Below are positions 44,886-56,355 of a stretch of 64,000 nucleotides of DNA, one piece after another. Numbering within the stretch: the first letter of the stretch is position 1; every line of letters begins with the position of its first letter. Below the pieces are notes generated by a model that was not told the DNA's origin, ran no database searches, and saw only the letters and a list, made by a program, of their open reading frames with translations. Source of the stretch: Xenophilus sp003671765 (GTDB lineage Bacteria > Pseudomonadota > Gammaproteobacteria > Burkholderiales > Burkholderiaceae_C); contig CP166702.1 in NCBI GenBank assembly GCA_051414805.1, forward strand, positions 3,162,001 to 3,226,000, read 5' to 3'. The translations under genes were made by a program, and so were the position numbers.

Positions 44886-45560
44886 TCAGGCCCCCGCCTG
44901 CGCCTTCAGGCCGATCCCGACCAGGAAGGTCTCGGACGACCTGTCACGCGACGCCTTGGGCTTGAACGGTTTCACAACACGGAAATTGGCACGAAAGAGG
45001 CGCACCAGTTCGTCGTATCCCGCGCCGTGGAACACCTTCGCCACGAGCGCGCCCTCCGCACGCAGGTGTTGAACCGCGAAATCGACGGCGAGTTCCACCA
45101 GGTGCGAGATCCGCGCCGCATCGGCCGACCCGATCCCCGACAGGTTGGGGGCCATGTCCGAGACGACCACATCGACCGGGCGGCCACCGACGGCAGCTTC
45201 CAGCCGGGCCAGCACCTCAGGCTCTCGGAAATCGCCATGGAGGAAGGTCACGCCCTCGATGGGCTCCATGGGAAGGATGTCCAGCGAGACGATGGCGCCG
45301 TGGAGCGTCCCGGCGGCTGCCCCCGCAGGCGCGAGGCGCCGGCGCACGTACTGGCTCCAGGCGCCTGGCGTCGACCCCAGGTCGACCACCACCTGGCCGG
45401 GCTTGATCAGGCCCAGCGCCTCGTCGATCTCCTTGAGCTTGTAGGCGGCCCTGGCCCGGTAGCCGTCCTTCTGGGCCTGCTTCACGTAGGGGTCGTTCAC
45501 GTGGTCGTGCAGCCACGCCTTGTTGACTTTCTTGCCGGTGGTCTTGCTCTGGGTGCTCAT
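44886..45560 (-). CDS. rlmE: 23S rRNA 2'-O-methyltransferase RlmE (FtsJ)
   Basis: RlmE methylates U2552 of 23S rRNA during 50S maturation. The 224-residue protein (E. coli 209) has the substrate segment VKQAQKDGYRARAAYKLKEIDEA (catalytic Lys within), the SAM motif VVDLGSTPGAWSQYV, the VSDMAPNLSG motif with the catalytic Asp, VAKVFHGAGYDEL and a final KASRDRSSETFLVG, all family markers. I use the ATG at 45560 (MSTQSKTTGK). It is divergent from yhbY (118-base gap), the usual pairing. Confidence 0.95.
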   Translation of the reverse strand: MSTQSKTTGKKVNKAWLHDHVNDPYVKQAQKDGYRARAAYKLKEIDEALGLIKPGQVVVDLGSTPGAWSQYVRRRLAPAGAAAGTLHGAIVSLDILPMEPIEGVTFLHGDFREPEVLARLEAAVGGRPVDVVVSDMAPNLSGIGSADAARISHLVELAVDFAVQHLRAEGALVAKVFHGAGYDELVRLFRANFRVVKPFKPKASRDRSSETFLVGIGLKAQAGA

Positions 45561-45678
45561 GGGAGATGGGTGGCGCGATGCCTCGGGCGATTTGATCGGG
45601 CGCAAGGCCGCAGCGTGGACTTCGTCGCCAGGGGACGGTCGCGCCGGAAGACCGCGATGCTGGTTCGATAATACGGGG

Positions 45679-46152
45679 ATGCCCGCCATCCAACTCACCC
45701 CCGCCCAGCGCAAGGCCCACCGTGCCGACGCGCATCACCTCGATCCGATCGTCATGGTCGGTGGCGACGGGCTCACCCCGGCCGTCAAGAAGGAAGCCGA
45801 TGCGGCCCTGAAGGCGCACGGCCTGATCAAGATCCGCGTCTTCTCGGACGACCGCCTCGCCCGCGACGCCATGCTGGCCGAACTGGCCGACGAGCTGGGC
45901 GCCGCGCCCATCCAGCACATCGGCAAGCTCCTAGTCCTCTGGCGGCCCATGCCCGAGAAGGAGCGCAGCGTCGACGAGGACCGCATGCCGGGCCCCAAGG
46001 ACGTGAAGGTCATCAAGTACAGCAAGCGCGGCGGCCAGCGCCCCGAAGTGAAGATGCTGCGCGTGCTGGGCAACCAGCGACTGACGCCGGGCGGCACCGT
46101 CAAGCGCGCCAAGCCCAAGCAGAAGTCGATCAAGAAGCGCCAGGCCGATTGA
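45679..46152 (+). CDS. yhbY: Ribosome assembly RNA-binding protein YhbY (CRS1-YhbY domain)
   Basis: This 157-residue protein has a single CRM domain (LTPAQRKAHRADAHHLDPIVMVGGDGLTPAVKKEADAALKAHGLIKIRV), including the conserved VMVGGDGLT, that binds pre-50S particles. It continues with LVLWRP. A basic C-terminal extension (KRGGQRPEVK to PKQKSIKKRQAD) makes it about 60 residues longer than E. coli YhbY. A GATAAT hexamer ends 6 bases before the ATG and no Shine-Dalgarno sequence is visible, so the mRNA could be leaderless. Confidence 0.92.
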   Translation: MPAIQLTPAQRKAHRADAHHLDPIVMVGGDGLTPAVKKEADAALKAHGLIKIRVFSDDRLARDAMLAELADELGAAPIQHIGKLLVLWRPMPEKERSVDEDRMPGPKDVKVIKYSKRGGQRPEVKMLRVLGNQRLTPGGTVKRAKPKQKSIKKRQAD

Positions 46153-46160
46153 AGCGCACG

Positions 46161-46910
46161 ATGAGCGGCCAGCGCCACATCCTGTGCATGAAATGGGGCA
46201 CCAAGTACGGGCCCCACTACGTCAACCGCCTCTATGCGATGGTCCGCCGGCATCTGTCCGGCGACTTCAAGTTCGTGTGCCTGACCGACGACGCGACCGG
46301 CGTGCGTCCCGAGGTGCAGTGCCTGCCGATTCCGCCGCTGGCCATCGAGCTCGCACCGGGTCAACGCGACGGCGCCTGGAAGAAGCTCACCACCTTCGAG
46401 GCCGACCTGCACGGGTTGAAGGGCACCGCCCTCTTCCTCGACCTCGACGTCGTGGTGGTCGGTTCACTGGACGACTTCTTCACCCAGCCCGGCCAGTTCC
46501 TGATCATCCATGACTACCCGCGCTTCTGGCGCTTCGGCGAGCGGATCGTGGGCAACTCCTCGGTCTACCGCTTCGAGATCGGGGCCCATGCCGACGTGCT
46601 GGCGAACTTCCGCGCGCACACCGATGCGATGCGTGCCAAGTACCGCAACGAGCAGGACTACCTCTCGCACTTCCTGCACGCGCAGGGCAAGCTGTCGTAC
46701 TGGCCCGCGGCCTGGTGCCCCAGCTTCAAGTACCACGCCATCCCCGCCTGGCCCACCAACCACTGGAAGCCGCCCTTCGTGCCCAAGGGCGCACGCATCG
46801 TGATCTTCCATGGCGAGGTCAACCCGCCGGACGCCCTCGAAGGCAAGCGCAACAAGCGATTTGCCCACATCGAGCCGGCGACGTGGGTGGCTGAGCACTG
46901 GCGGGAATAA
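46161..46910 (+). CDS. Glycosyltransferase-like protein (GT8-type fold)
   Basis: This 249-residue protein has the layout of a nucleotide-sugar-dependent transferase. An N-terminal ILCMKWGTKYGPHYVNRLYAMVRRHL resembles GT8 domains, followed by a D-x-D motif in LFLDLDVVVVGSLDDFF and a late WFHGEVNPPD-like VIFHGEVNPPDAL. Acceptor and donor are unknown. It starts at an ATG 8 bases after the yhbY stop (46161), so it is co-transcribed. A TTG at 46149 is a less likely start. Its product may modify envelope glycans, which is inferred only. Confidence 0.75.
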   Translation: MSGQRHILCMKWGTKYGPHYVNRLYAMVRRHLSGDFKFVCLTDDATGVRPEVQCLPIPPLAIELAPGQRDGAWKKLTTFEADLHGLKGTALFLDLDVVVVGSLDDFFTQPGQFLIIHDYPRFWRFGERIVGNSSVYRFEIGAHADVLANFRAHTDAMRAKYRNEQDYLSHFLHAQGKLSYWPAAWCPSFKYHAIPAWPTNHWKPPFVPKGARIVIFHGEVNPPDALEGKRNKRFAHIEPATWVAEHWRE

Positions 46911-47032
46911 AAAACGGACCTCCGTACGCGAAGAGCGCGAAGGTTTCGCGAAGGTCGCGAAAAAGTCAGATCTCTTTTTCTTGCTTTCGCGCTCTTCGCG
47001 AAACCTTCGCGTCCTTCGCGTACGGATGTCCG
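46911..47032 (-). terminator. Long inverted repeat acting as terminator of the Kdo hydroxylase gene
   Basis: Two 48-base arms (46915-46962 and 46985-47032) match at 43 of 48 positions around a 22-base centre. Both arms are built from repeated CGCGAAG units. On the minus strand the hairpin is followed by TTTTTTATT, so it can terminate the hydroxylase transcript. The length and modular arms suggest an inserted repeat more than an ordinary terminator. Confidence 0.75.
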
Positions 47033-47044
47033 CGTCCGCTTGCT

Positions 47045-47932
47045 TCAATCCACCAACGCCCGCCCCGTGAGCCTCTGAAGGATGGCCAGGGGGCTGGCCG
47101 AAGGGTCGTACTCGCGCCCGGGCGGCAGGTAGAGGGTCTGCTCCATCATGTACTGCCCCGCCATGACCGCGTGCGAGGTCTGGTCGGAGAAACACACCCA
47201 GGTGGACCCGGCCGGAAACGGCACCTCTTCCTGGGGCGAGCTGCGCTGGTAGTCCATGTCGCCCTTCATGCCATCGTGCAGCTGCAGCATGAGGTGGTCG
47301 TACTCGCTGCGGAAGGACTTGGTGACGTGCAGCGCCTGCAGCGCCTTGGCCTGCCAGCGCACATAGGGCTTGGCCTTGGGCAGGAAGTTGCGCGCCACCG
47401 TCTCGAAGGGTTCACCCACGCGCCACACGCGCGGTGCGCCTTCGGGGTTCACGTTGGTGAACACGCGCAGGATGCGTTCGCCGTAGTTGGGACGCGACGG
47501 GAAGGAGTCGACGTGCAGCCGACGGTCGTCGGCGCGCCAGGACTGGCTGCGCGTTTCCACCTGCGTGGGCCGGTAGCTGGTCGGCGCCAGGCGCAGCGAG
47601 GGCACGTAGTCCGGCAGCAGCCCGGCGATCAGCGCCTGCGCCCGCTGGCGGAAGCGGCCGATCATGGCGGCCAGGGCGGCCTGCGTGGCGGCGTCGCCCG
47701 CCGCGCCCTTGAGCGTGCCGTCCACGTTCAGGCTGATGTTGCGCGACTTGGGGTCGCGGATGTCGGCCCGCAGGAAGCCGCGCTCCGCGGGCAGGAAATC
47801 GAAGCGCAGGTGCGGGAAGAACAGCACCTTGCCCGCCTCCAGCGCCGCCGTCCATTCCGGACGGCTGGGGACGCCTTCCCAGTCGGTGGCGTCGATCGCG
47901 ACGACCTGCGATTCGGCCGGTGTGGATGTCAT
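47045..47932 (-). CDS. kdoO: Kdo hydroxylase family protein (KdoO-like, Fe(II)/2-oxoglutarate dioxygenase)
   Basis: KdoO enzymes hydroxylate the outer Kdo of lipid A-Kdo2 to give Ko, using Fe(II), 2-oxoglutarate and oxygen. The 295-residue protein has the facial triad H140-x-D142 (RRLHVDSFPSRPNYGERILRVF) and H254 (SDQTSHAVMAGQ). The segments NVNPEGAPRVWRVGEPF and YDHLMLQLHDGMKGD match the family as I know it from Burkholderia. Its start overlaps the downstream end of the DUF4149-like gene by ATGA. Other lipid A genes lie in this window but not in this operon. Confidence 0.8.
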   Translation of the reverse strand: MTSTPAESQVVAIDATDWEGVPSRPEWTAALEAGKVLFFPHLRFDFLPAERGFLRADIRDPKSRNISLNVDGTLKGAAGDAATQAALAAMIGRFRQRAQALIAGLLPDYVPSLRLAPTSYRPTQVETRSQSWRADDRRLHVDSFPSRPNYGERILRVFTNVNPEGAPRVWRVGEPFETVARNFLPKAKPYVRWQAKALQALHVTKSFRSEYDHLMLQLHDGMKGDMDYQRSSPQEEVPFPAGSTWVCFSDQTSHAVMAGQYMMEQTLYLPPGREYDPSASPLAILQRLTGRALVD

Positions 47933-48363
47933 GCTGCCTCCTGTCTCGCGGCCCGCAGCCGACCCTGGCGCCACAGCAGCGCCCCGGCGCACAGCCACTG
48001 CAGCAGGTACATCCCGCTGCCAACGGCATGCCAGAGCCTGAGGTTCTCCCGGGCGACGATGCGCGGCGCGACCGCGTACTCGCCCAGCAGCGCCAGCAGC
48101 AGCCCGCTCACTATGAAAAAGATAGCTGCCGGCGCAGGTGCGACGGGCGCTGCGGCCCGATTCGATGTGGAAAGCAGCAGCACCAGGGCGCAGCCGATCG
48201 AGACCCAGCTCTGCGCCGTGAACAACTTCGCCGCCATGGTGCCCGCGATGGCGGGCGTGGCGAGGTGCGCGAACAGCATCGGCACGACGATGAAGCCGAT
48301 CGCCGTGAGGCTGCCCCACCACAGCGCGATGGCGAAGAGCGCCAGGGCCTGCTTGAATCGCAC
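47929..48363 (-). CDS. DUF4149-like (TMEM205-type) small membrane protein
   Basis: This 144-residue protein has four predicted membrane helices: LALFAIALWWGSLTAIGFIVVPMLF, AKLFTAQSWVSIGCALVLLL, AAIFFIVSGLLLALLG, and GSGMYLLQWLCAGALL. Length and the first helix fit DUF4149/TMEM205-like proteins, function unknown. It overlaps the Kdo hydroxylase gene by 4 bases (ATGA). The loop before the third helix (RAAAPVAPAPAAIFF) is encoded by a copy of the dispersed palindromic element (48110-48163), an apparent insertion turned into coding sequence. Confidence 0.8.
   Translation of the reverse strand: MRFKQALALFAIALWWGSLTAIGFIVVPMLFAHLATPAIAGTMAAKLFTAQSWVSIGCALVLLLSTSNRAAAPVAPAPAAIFFIVSGLLLALLGEYAVAPRIVARENLRLWHAVGSGMYLLQWLCAGALLWRQGRLRAARQEAA
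48110..48163 (+). repeat. Dispersed palindromic element, copy H, inside the DUF4149-like gene
   Basis: ACTATGAAAAAGATAGC is followed by TGCCGGCGCAGGTGCGACGG, GCGCTGCGGCCC and GATTC. It is very close to the intergenic copies in order and length. It is antisense to the host gene, where it encodes NRAAAPVAPAPAAIFFIV. Confidence 0.75.
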
Positions 48364-48380
48364 CGTGCGACCCGCCCTGC

Positions 48381-48863
48381 TCAGCGGTAGCTGACCGCCA
48401 CGATCTCGTAACGCTTCTCGCCGCCGGGCGCCTGCACCACGGCGGTGTCGCCCTCCTCCTTGCCGATGAGCGCGCGTGCGATCGGGCTGGAGACGTTGAT
48501 CAGGCCCTGCTTCAGATCGGCCTCGTCCTCGCCGACGATCTGGTACTTCACGGCCTCGCCGGAGCTCTCCTCTTCCAGCTCGACCGTGGCGCCGAAGACC
48601 ACCTTGCCGCCACCGTCGATGGCCGTGGGGTCGATGATCTGCGCCACCGACAGCTTGCCCTCGATCTCCTGGATGCGGCCCTCGATGAAGCCCTGGCGGT
48701 CCTTGGCGGCGTCGTAGTCGGCGTTCTCGCTCAGGTCGCCCTGGGCGCGCGCTTCGGCAATCGCGTTGATCACCGCGGGACGCTCCACGGTCTTGAGGCG
48801 ATGCAGTTCCTCGCGCAGCTTCTCGGCGCCGCGCTTGGTGATGGGAAGGGTGGTCGTGGCCAT
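48381..48863 (-). CDS. greA: Transcription elongation factor GreA
   Basis: GreA rescues backtracked RNA polymerase by stimulating transcript cleavage. The 160-residue protein (E. coli 158) shows an N-terminal coiled coil (LREELHRLKTVERPAVINAIAEARAQGDLSENADYDAAKDRQ) with the acidic tip GDLSENADYDAAKDRQG. The C-terminal FKBP-like part includes SSPIARALIGKEEGDTAVVQAPGG. The ATG at 48863 follows a weak GGAGATTCGCA ribosome site. It lies after carAB, a common neighbour, with a terminator between. Confidence 0.96.
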   Translation of the reverse strand: MATTTLPITKRGAEKLREELHRLKTVERPAVINAIAEARAQGDLSENADYDAAKDRQGFIEGRIQEIEGKLSVAQIIDPTAIDGGGKVVFGATVELEEESSGEAVKYQIVGEDEADLKQGLINVSSPIARALIGKEEGDTAVVQAPGGEKRYEIVAVSYR

Positions 48864-48919
48864 TGCGAATCTCCGTTGTCTCTGCGGCCGCGGCACGCCG
48901 GGGTGCCGAAGGCCGTCAT

Positions 48920-48956
48920 CAAAAGCAAAACCGCCGGGCGTTGCCGCCTGGCGGTG
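48920..48956 (-). terminator. Rho-independent terminator of carAB
   Basis: On the minus strand, stem ACCGCCAGGC / GCCCGGCGGT (one mismatch, 48930-48955) is followed by TTTTGCTTTTG, 68 bases after the carB stop and before greA. Confidence 0.75.
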
Positions 48957-49022
48957 TCGAATTGCGGTCCATTATGCCGCGCCCGCGGACCGCATCAAGC
49001 GGCTCCGCGGCGCGTCGTCACC

Positions 49023-52242
<3,220 letters not shown>

Positions 52243-52250
<8 letters not shown>

Positions 52251-53427
52251 TCGCGGCCTCCGCCTTGTGTTTTTCCATGAGTGCCGTGAACCGGTCGAAC
52301 AGGTAGCCGATGTCGTGCGGGCCGGGCGAGGCTTCCGGGTGGCCCTGGAAGCAGAAGGCCGGCCGGTCGGTGCGGGCGAGGCCCTGCAGCGTGTTGTCGA
52401 ACAGGCTGACGTGCGTGGGACGCAGGATGGCCGGCAGGGTCTTCTCGTCCACCGCGAAGCCATGGTTCTGGCTGGTGATGCTCACGCGGCCGTTGTCCAG
52501 GTCCTTCACGGGGTGGTTCGCGCCGTGGTGGCCGAACTTCATCTTGAAGGTCTTGGCGCCCGAGGCCAGGGCCATGATCTGGTGGCCCAGGCAGATGCCG
52601 AAGGTGGGAATGCCCGTCTCGATCAGTTCGGCCACGGCCTTGATCGCGTAGTCGCAGGGCTCCGGGTCGCCGGGCCCGTTGGCCAGGAAGATGCCGTCGG
52701 GCTTGAGCTTGAGCACGTCGGCCGCGGGCGTCTGGGCCGGCACCACGGTGATGCGGGCGCCGCGCTGCGCGATCATGCGCAGGATGTTCTTCTTGACGCC
52801 GTAGTCGAAGGCGACGACGTGGAACTTCGGCGTGATCTGCACGCCGTAGCCCGCGCCGAGCTTCCACTCGGTCTGGGTCCACTCGTAGGTCTGCGTCACC
52901 GACACCACCTTGGCCAGGTCCAGGCCGGCCATGCTGGGCGCGGCCTTGGCGGCGGCAATCGCCCGGTCGATGACGGCTTGCGTGACCGACTCGCCGGCAG
53001 CGAGGCCGACGATGGCGCCGTTCTGTGCGCCCTTCGTGCGCAGGTGGCGGGTGAGCCTGCGGGTGTCGATGCCGGCAATGGCGACGGTCTTGCCCTGGAC
53101 CAGGTATTCGGAGAGGGTCGCCGTCTTGCGGAAGTTGGAGGCGATGAGCGGCAGGTCCTTGATGATCAGGCCTGCGGCATGGATCTTGTCAGCCTCGACG
53201 TCTTCCTCGTTGACCCCGTAGTTGCCGATGTGCGGATACGTCAGCGTGACGATCTGCTGGCAATAGCTGGGGTCGGTGAGGATTTCCTGATAGCCGGTGA
53301 TGGCGGTGTTGAACACCACCTCGCCGACGGTGGTGCCGGTGGCACCGATCGACTTGCCGAGAAAGACCGTGCCGTCTGCGAGCGCCAGGATGGCGGGCGG
53401 GAAGGATCCCTGAAGGGATGAAAGCAC
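52243..53427 (-). CDS. carA: Carbamoyl-phosphate synthase small subunit
   Basis: CarA is the glutaminase subunit that supplies ammonia to CarB. From the GTG at 53427 (VLSSLQGSFPPAILALADG), supported by GGAG seven bases upstream, it has 394 residues. The CarA N-domain shows TTVGEVVFNTAITGYQEILTDPSY, and the class I amidotransferase has the nucleophile Cys in FGICLGHQ with the His-Glu pair in CFQGHPEASPG. A perfect TATAAT lies about 130 bases upstream. Confidence 0.96.
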
Positions 53428-53558
53428 TGGGGTTCTCCGTTGATGGATGACGCCCAAAGCGGACCCAAGACGCCCGGCAGTCGGGCAAACGGGTTGCGGC
53501 TTTCGTCAGGGATGAGGCTTGCGTGCGCTGTGGGCGGGTGTGAGCGGGAAAGCCTCTG

Positions 53559-53564
53559 ATTATA
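53559..53564 (-). promoter_or_regulatory. Probable -10 box of the carAB promoter
   Basis: The minus strand reads GGGCTATAATCAGAGG: a perfect TATAAT, with GGGAAA at the -35 position (17-base spacer), so the -35 is poor. It would leave a leader of about 120 bases before the carA GTG. No PyrR- or ArgR-type site was recognised. Confidence 0.5.
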
Positions 53565-53660
53565 GCCCGGCCACTCGGTACTTTCCCTGTGGGTGGCGCG
53601 AGTTCGGCACCGATCTGGGGAGTTGGCGGCGGGCCAAGTGCGCAGGCCGCGGCGCGGCAT

Positions 53661-54455
53661 TCAGGCCCTGTCCGACAACCGCCCCGCCGCGCTCGCATGC
53701 AGGCAGATGGCGGCCGCGGCGGCCACGTTCAGCGATTCCTCGCCACCCGGTTGCGCGATGCGGATGTGCTGCGACGCGCGCGCCTCCAGCGCCGGCGAGA
53801 CGCCCTGCCCTTCGTGGCCCAGCAGCCAGGCGCAGGGCATCGGCAACCGGGACTCGTGCAGCCACTCCCCACGGTGCGAGCTGGTGGCGATCCACGGCAT
53901 CTGCAGGGCGTCGAGCGCATCGGGCGTCGCACCTTCGACCAGTTGCAAACCGAAATGCGCACCCATGCCGGCCCGCAGCACCTTGGGCGACCACAGCGCC
54001 GCCGTGCCCTTGAGCGCCACCACCTGGCCGAAGCCGAAGGCGGCCGCACTGCGCAGGATGGAGCCCACATTGCCCGGATCCTGCAGCCGATCGAGCAGGA
54101 CCGTCGGCACGCTGGGCGACAACGCAGGCGGCGCCGGCAGGTCGAGCACGAAACCCATGGGCGCCGGCGACTCGAGGCCGCTGCCGGCGGCCAGCAGCGC
54201 ATCGTCGACCACTACGGTCTTGATAGCAGCCTGCGTCCATCCCGCGGGGGCCCGAGGCCAAAAAGACTCCGAAAACACCGCCACGGACGGCCGCAGGCCC
54301 CGGGAGAGCGCGGCCCGGCACAGGTGGTCGCCCTCGAGCCACACCCGGCCGAGCTTGCGGTAGGCGCCGGGGTCCTGCGCCAGCTTGCGCAGCTCCTTGA
54401 GCAAGGGGTTGTCGCGCGACTGGATGCGCGTCGGCTCGGGCGGGCTCACGGACAC
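53661..54455 (-). CDS. TrmH/SpoU-family RNA 2'-O-methyltransferase
   Basis: This SPOUT methyltransferase of 264 residues is likely to act on rRNA. The N-terminal substrate-binding domain is IQSRDNPLLKELRKLAQDPGAYRKLGRVWLEGDHL. The knotted SAM domain contains VLLDRLQDPGNVGSILRSAAAFG, LLGHEGQGVSPAL and EESLNVAAAAAICLH, the three SpoU motifs. Its start (GTG 54455) lies 8 bases after the rnhB stop, so it belongs to that transcript. Which residue it methylates is unclear. It contains a copy of the dispersed element (54211-54265). Confidence 0.88.
   Translation of the reverse strand: MSVSPPEPTRIQSRDNPLLKELRKLAQDPGAYRKLGRVWLEGDHLCRAALSRGLRPSVAVFSESFWPRAPAGWTQAAIKTVVVDDALLAAGSGLESPAPMGFVLDLPAPPALSPSVPTVLLDRLQDPGNVGSILRSAAAFGFGQVVALKGTAALWSPKVLRAGMGAHFGLQLVEGATPDALDALQMPWIATSSHRGEWLHESRLPMPCAWLLGHEGQGVSPALEARASQHIRIAQPGGEESLNVAAAAAICLHASAAGRLSDRA
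54211..54265 (+). repeat. Dispersed palindromic element, copy J, inside the rRNA methyltransferase gene
   Basis: ACTACGGTCTTGATAGC is followed by AGCCTGCGTCCATCCCGCGG, GGGCCCGAGGCC and AAAAAG. It is antisense to the gene and encodes PRAPAGWTQAAIKTVVV, in the same frame as the copies in lpxB and the DUF4149-like gene. Confidence 0.65.
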
Positions 54456-54463
54456 GGCGAGAT

Positions 54464-55156
54464 TCAGGCGGCGGGCTGCGACAGGGCGAGCTCGACAGTC
54501 TGCACCTGCACGGAGATGGAAGCCGACATGACGGGTACACGCGCCAGGGCCTCTGCCACAGGCGAGAACGAGCGCCGGTGATGCACGCAGGCGCCATGCA
54601 CCTGCAGGGCCGCCAGGTGTTCAGGCGTGCCGTAGCCCTTGTGCCCGGCGAAGCCGTAGGCCGGGAATTCCACGTGCAGCTGCTCGCACAGCCGGTCGCG
54701 GTGCACCTTGGCCAGGATCGACGCGGCCGAGATCGCCTTCACCAGCGCATCGCCCTTGACCACCGCCTCGGCCAGCACGTCCAGTGTGGGCAGGCGGTTG
54801 CCGTCCACCAGCACCTTGGCCGGCTTGAGCCGCAGCCCGTCGACCGCGCGACGCATGGCCAGCATCGTGGCGCCGAGGATGTTGTGGGTGTCGATCTCCT
54901 CCACGCTGGCCTGTGCGATGGAGCAGCACAGCGCCTTGGCGAGGATCTGGTCGTGCAGCTTCTCGCGCTGCAGGGCCGTGAGCGTCTTGGAGTCGGCCAG
55001 GCCGCGGATGGGTTTCTGGTCGTCCAGGATCACCGCGGCTGCCACGACCGGGCCGGCCAGCGGGCCGCGGCCTGCTTCGTCCACGCCGGCAAGGAGACCG
55101 GGCGCGTCCCAGACCAGACGCGCTTGCTCAGCCTTCAAGAACTTTCTGGATCGCAT
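54464..55156 (-). CDS. rnhB: Ribonuclease HII
   Basis: RNase HII removes ribonucleotides from DNA and RNA-DNA junctions. The 230-residue protein shows the active-site motif GVDEAGRGPLAGPVVAAAV (D-E pair, about 24-42), a GLADSKTLTALQREKL segment, an active-site acidic residue in VLVDGNRLP, and the C-terminal AYGFAGHKGYGTPEHLAAL. It overlaps the lpxB end by 29 bases (ATG 55156), or a TTG at 55138 may be used. It is the normal downstream neighbour of lpxB. Confidence 0.95.
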   Translation of the reverse strand: MRSRKFLKAEQARLVWDAPGLLAGVDEAGRGPLAGPVVAAAVILDDQKPIRGLADSKTLTALQREKLHDQILAKALCCSIAQASVEEIDTHNILGATMLAMRRAVDGLRLKPAKVLVDGNRLPTLDVLAEAVVKGDALVKAISAASILAKVHRDRLCEQLHVEFPAYGFAGHKGYGTPEHLAALQVHGACVHHRRSFSPVAEALARVPVMSASISVQVQTVELALSQPAA

Positions 55157-56282
55157 CGGCGCACAGTGTCGGCGTATCGCGCTGCAGTTGCACGTGCATG
55201 GCGGTGAATTTTCGTTCCACCGCCTGCACCCGGTCCGGATCCTGGAGCCAGGCCAGCGTGGCCTCGGCCAGCGCCTCCGGGCTGGCCGCGTCCTGCAGGA
55301 GTTCGGGCACCACGAACTCGCCGCACAGGATGTTCGGCAAACCCACCCACGGCTGCAGCTGCTGGCGGTGCATCAGGTGCCAGGACACACGGTTCATGTT
55401 GTAGGCGATCACCATGGGCCGCTTGAACAGCGCCGCCTCCAGCGTCGCCGTGCCGCTGGCGATGAGCGTCGCGTCGCAGGCCGCCAGCACCGCGTGCGAC
55501 TGGCCGTCGACCAGACGGACGCGCCCGGCCATCGGGCTGGCGGCCAGCAGCTGCTCGGCCTCCGCGCGCAGGCTGGGGATCACGGGCGCTATGAATTCCA
55601 TAGCAGGCTGCGTACGCTGCATGAGCGCTGCAGCTGAAAAGAACCGCGAAGCGAGGTAGCGCAACTCGGAGCGGCGGCTGCCCGGAAGCAGCGCCACGAC
55701 GGGTGCCTCCATCGACAGGCCCAGCGCCCGACGCGCCGCGGCCCGGTCGGGCTGCATGGGAATGACGTTGGCCAGCGGGTGGCCGACGTAGCTGGCCGCG
55801 ACGCCCTGCTCCGCCAGCAGCGCCGGCTCGAATGGGAAGATGCACAGCACGTGGTCTGCTGCGGCGCGGACTTTCTCGATGCGGTCGGCGCGCCAAGCCC
55901 AGATGGAGGGGCAGACGAAGTGCACGGTCTTGATGCCGCGCCCGCGCAGGCCGGCCTCGAGGTCGAGGTTGAAGTCGGGCGCATCGACGCCGATGAAGAG
56001 CTCGGGCCACTCGCGCAGCAGCCGCGCCTTGAGCTGGCGACGGATAGCGGCGATCTCGGCGTAGTGGCGCAGCACCTCGATGTAGCCGCGCACCGCCAGC
56101 TTCTCCTGCGGCCACCAGCTCTCGAAGCCGCGCGCGATCATCTGCGGGCCGCCGATGCCGACCGTCTTCACGTCCGGGAAGCGGCGCTGCAGGCCGTCCA
56201 GCAGCAGGCCCGCGAGCAGGTCGCCCGAGGGCTCGCCGGCCACGAGGGCGAACTGTCGTGCCTGCGCGTTCTCGCCCGTCAT
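55128..56282 (-). CDS. lpxB: Lipid-A-disaccharide synthase
   Basis: LpxB joins UDP-2,3-diacylglucosamine and lipid X to make the lipid A disaccharide, at the inner-membrane surface. From the ATG at 56282 (MTGENAQARQF) it has 384 residues (E. coli 382). Markers are LVAGEPSGDLLAGLLLDGLQRRFPD, FIGVDAPDFNLDLE, YICPS-like VHFVCPSIWAWRADRI, YVGHPLANVI, LLPGSRRSELRYL and IASGTATLEAALFKRPMVIAYNMN. The segment SAAALMQRTQPAMEFIAPV is encoded by a copy of the dispersed element. lpxA is 73 bases upstream. A GTG at 56291 is an alternative start. Confidence 0.95.
   Translation of the reverse strand: MTGENAQARQFALVAGEPSGDLLAGLLLDGLQRRFPDVKTVGIGGPQMIARGFESWWPQEKLAVRGYIEVLRHYAEIAAIRRQLKARLLREWPELFIGVDAPDFNLDLEAGLRGRGIKTVHFVCPSIWAWRADRIEKVRAAADHVLCIFPFEPALLAEQGVAASYVGHPLANVIPMQPDRAAARRALGLSMEAPVVALLPGSRRSELRYLASRFFSAAALMQRTQPAMEFIAPVIPSLRAEAEQLLAASPMAGRVRLVDGQSHAVLAACDATLIASGTATLEAALFKRPMVIAYNMNRVSWHLMHRQQLQPWVGLPNILCGEFVVPELLQDAASPEALAEATLAWLQDPDRVQAVERKFTAMHVQLQRDTPTLCADAIQKVLEG
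55588..55642 (+). repeat. Dispersed palindromic element, copy I, inside lpxB
   Basis: GCTATGAATTCCATAGC is followed by AGGCTGCGTACGCTGCATGA and GCGCTGCAGCTGAAAAG. It is antisense to lpxB and encodes SAAALMQRTQPAMEFIA. A long tail with AAAAG suggests a fairly intact copy. Confidence 0.7.
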
Positions 56283-56355
56283 CGCGTGCACCCCGATGCC
56301 GCGTGCCTGGACGTCGACGGCAGGCGGTGGAGGGAGATGTCGCCCCAGCCCCGCA

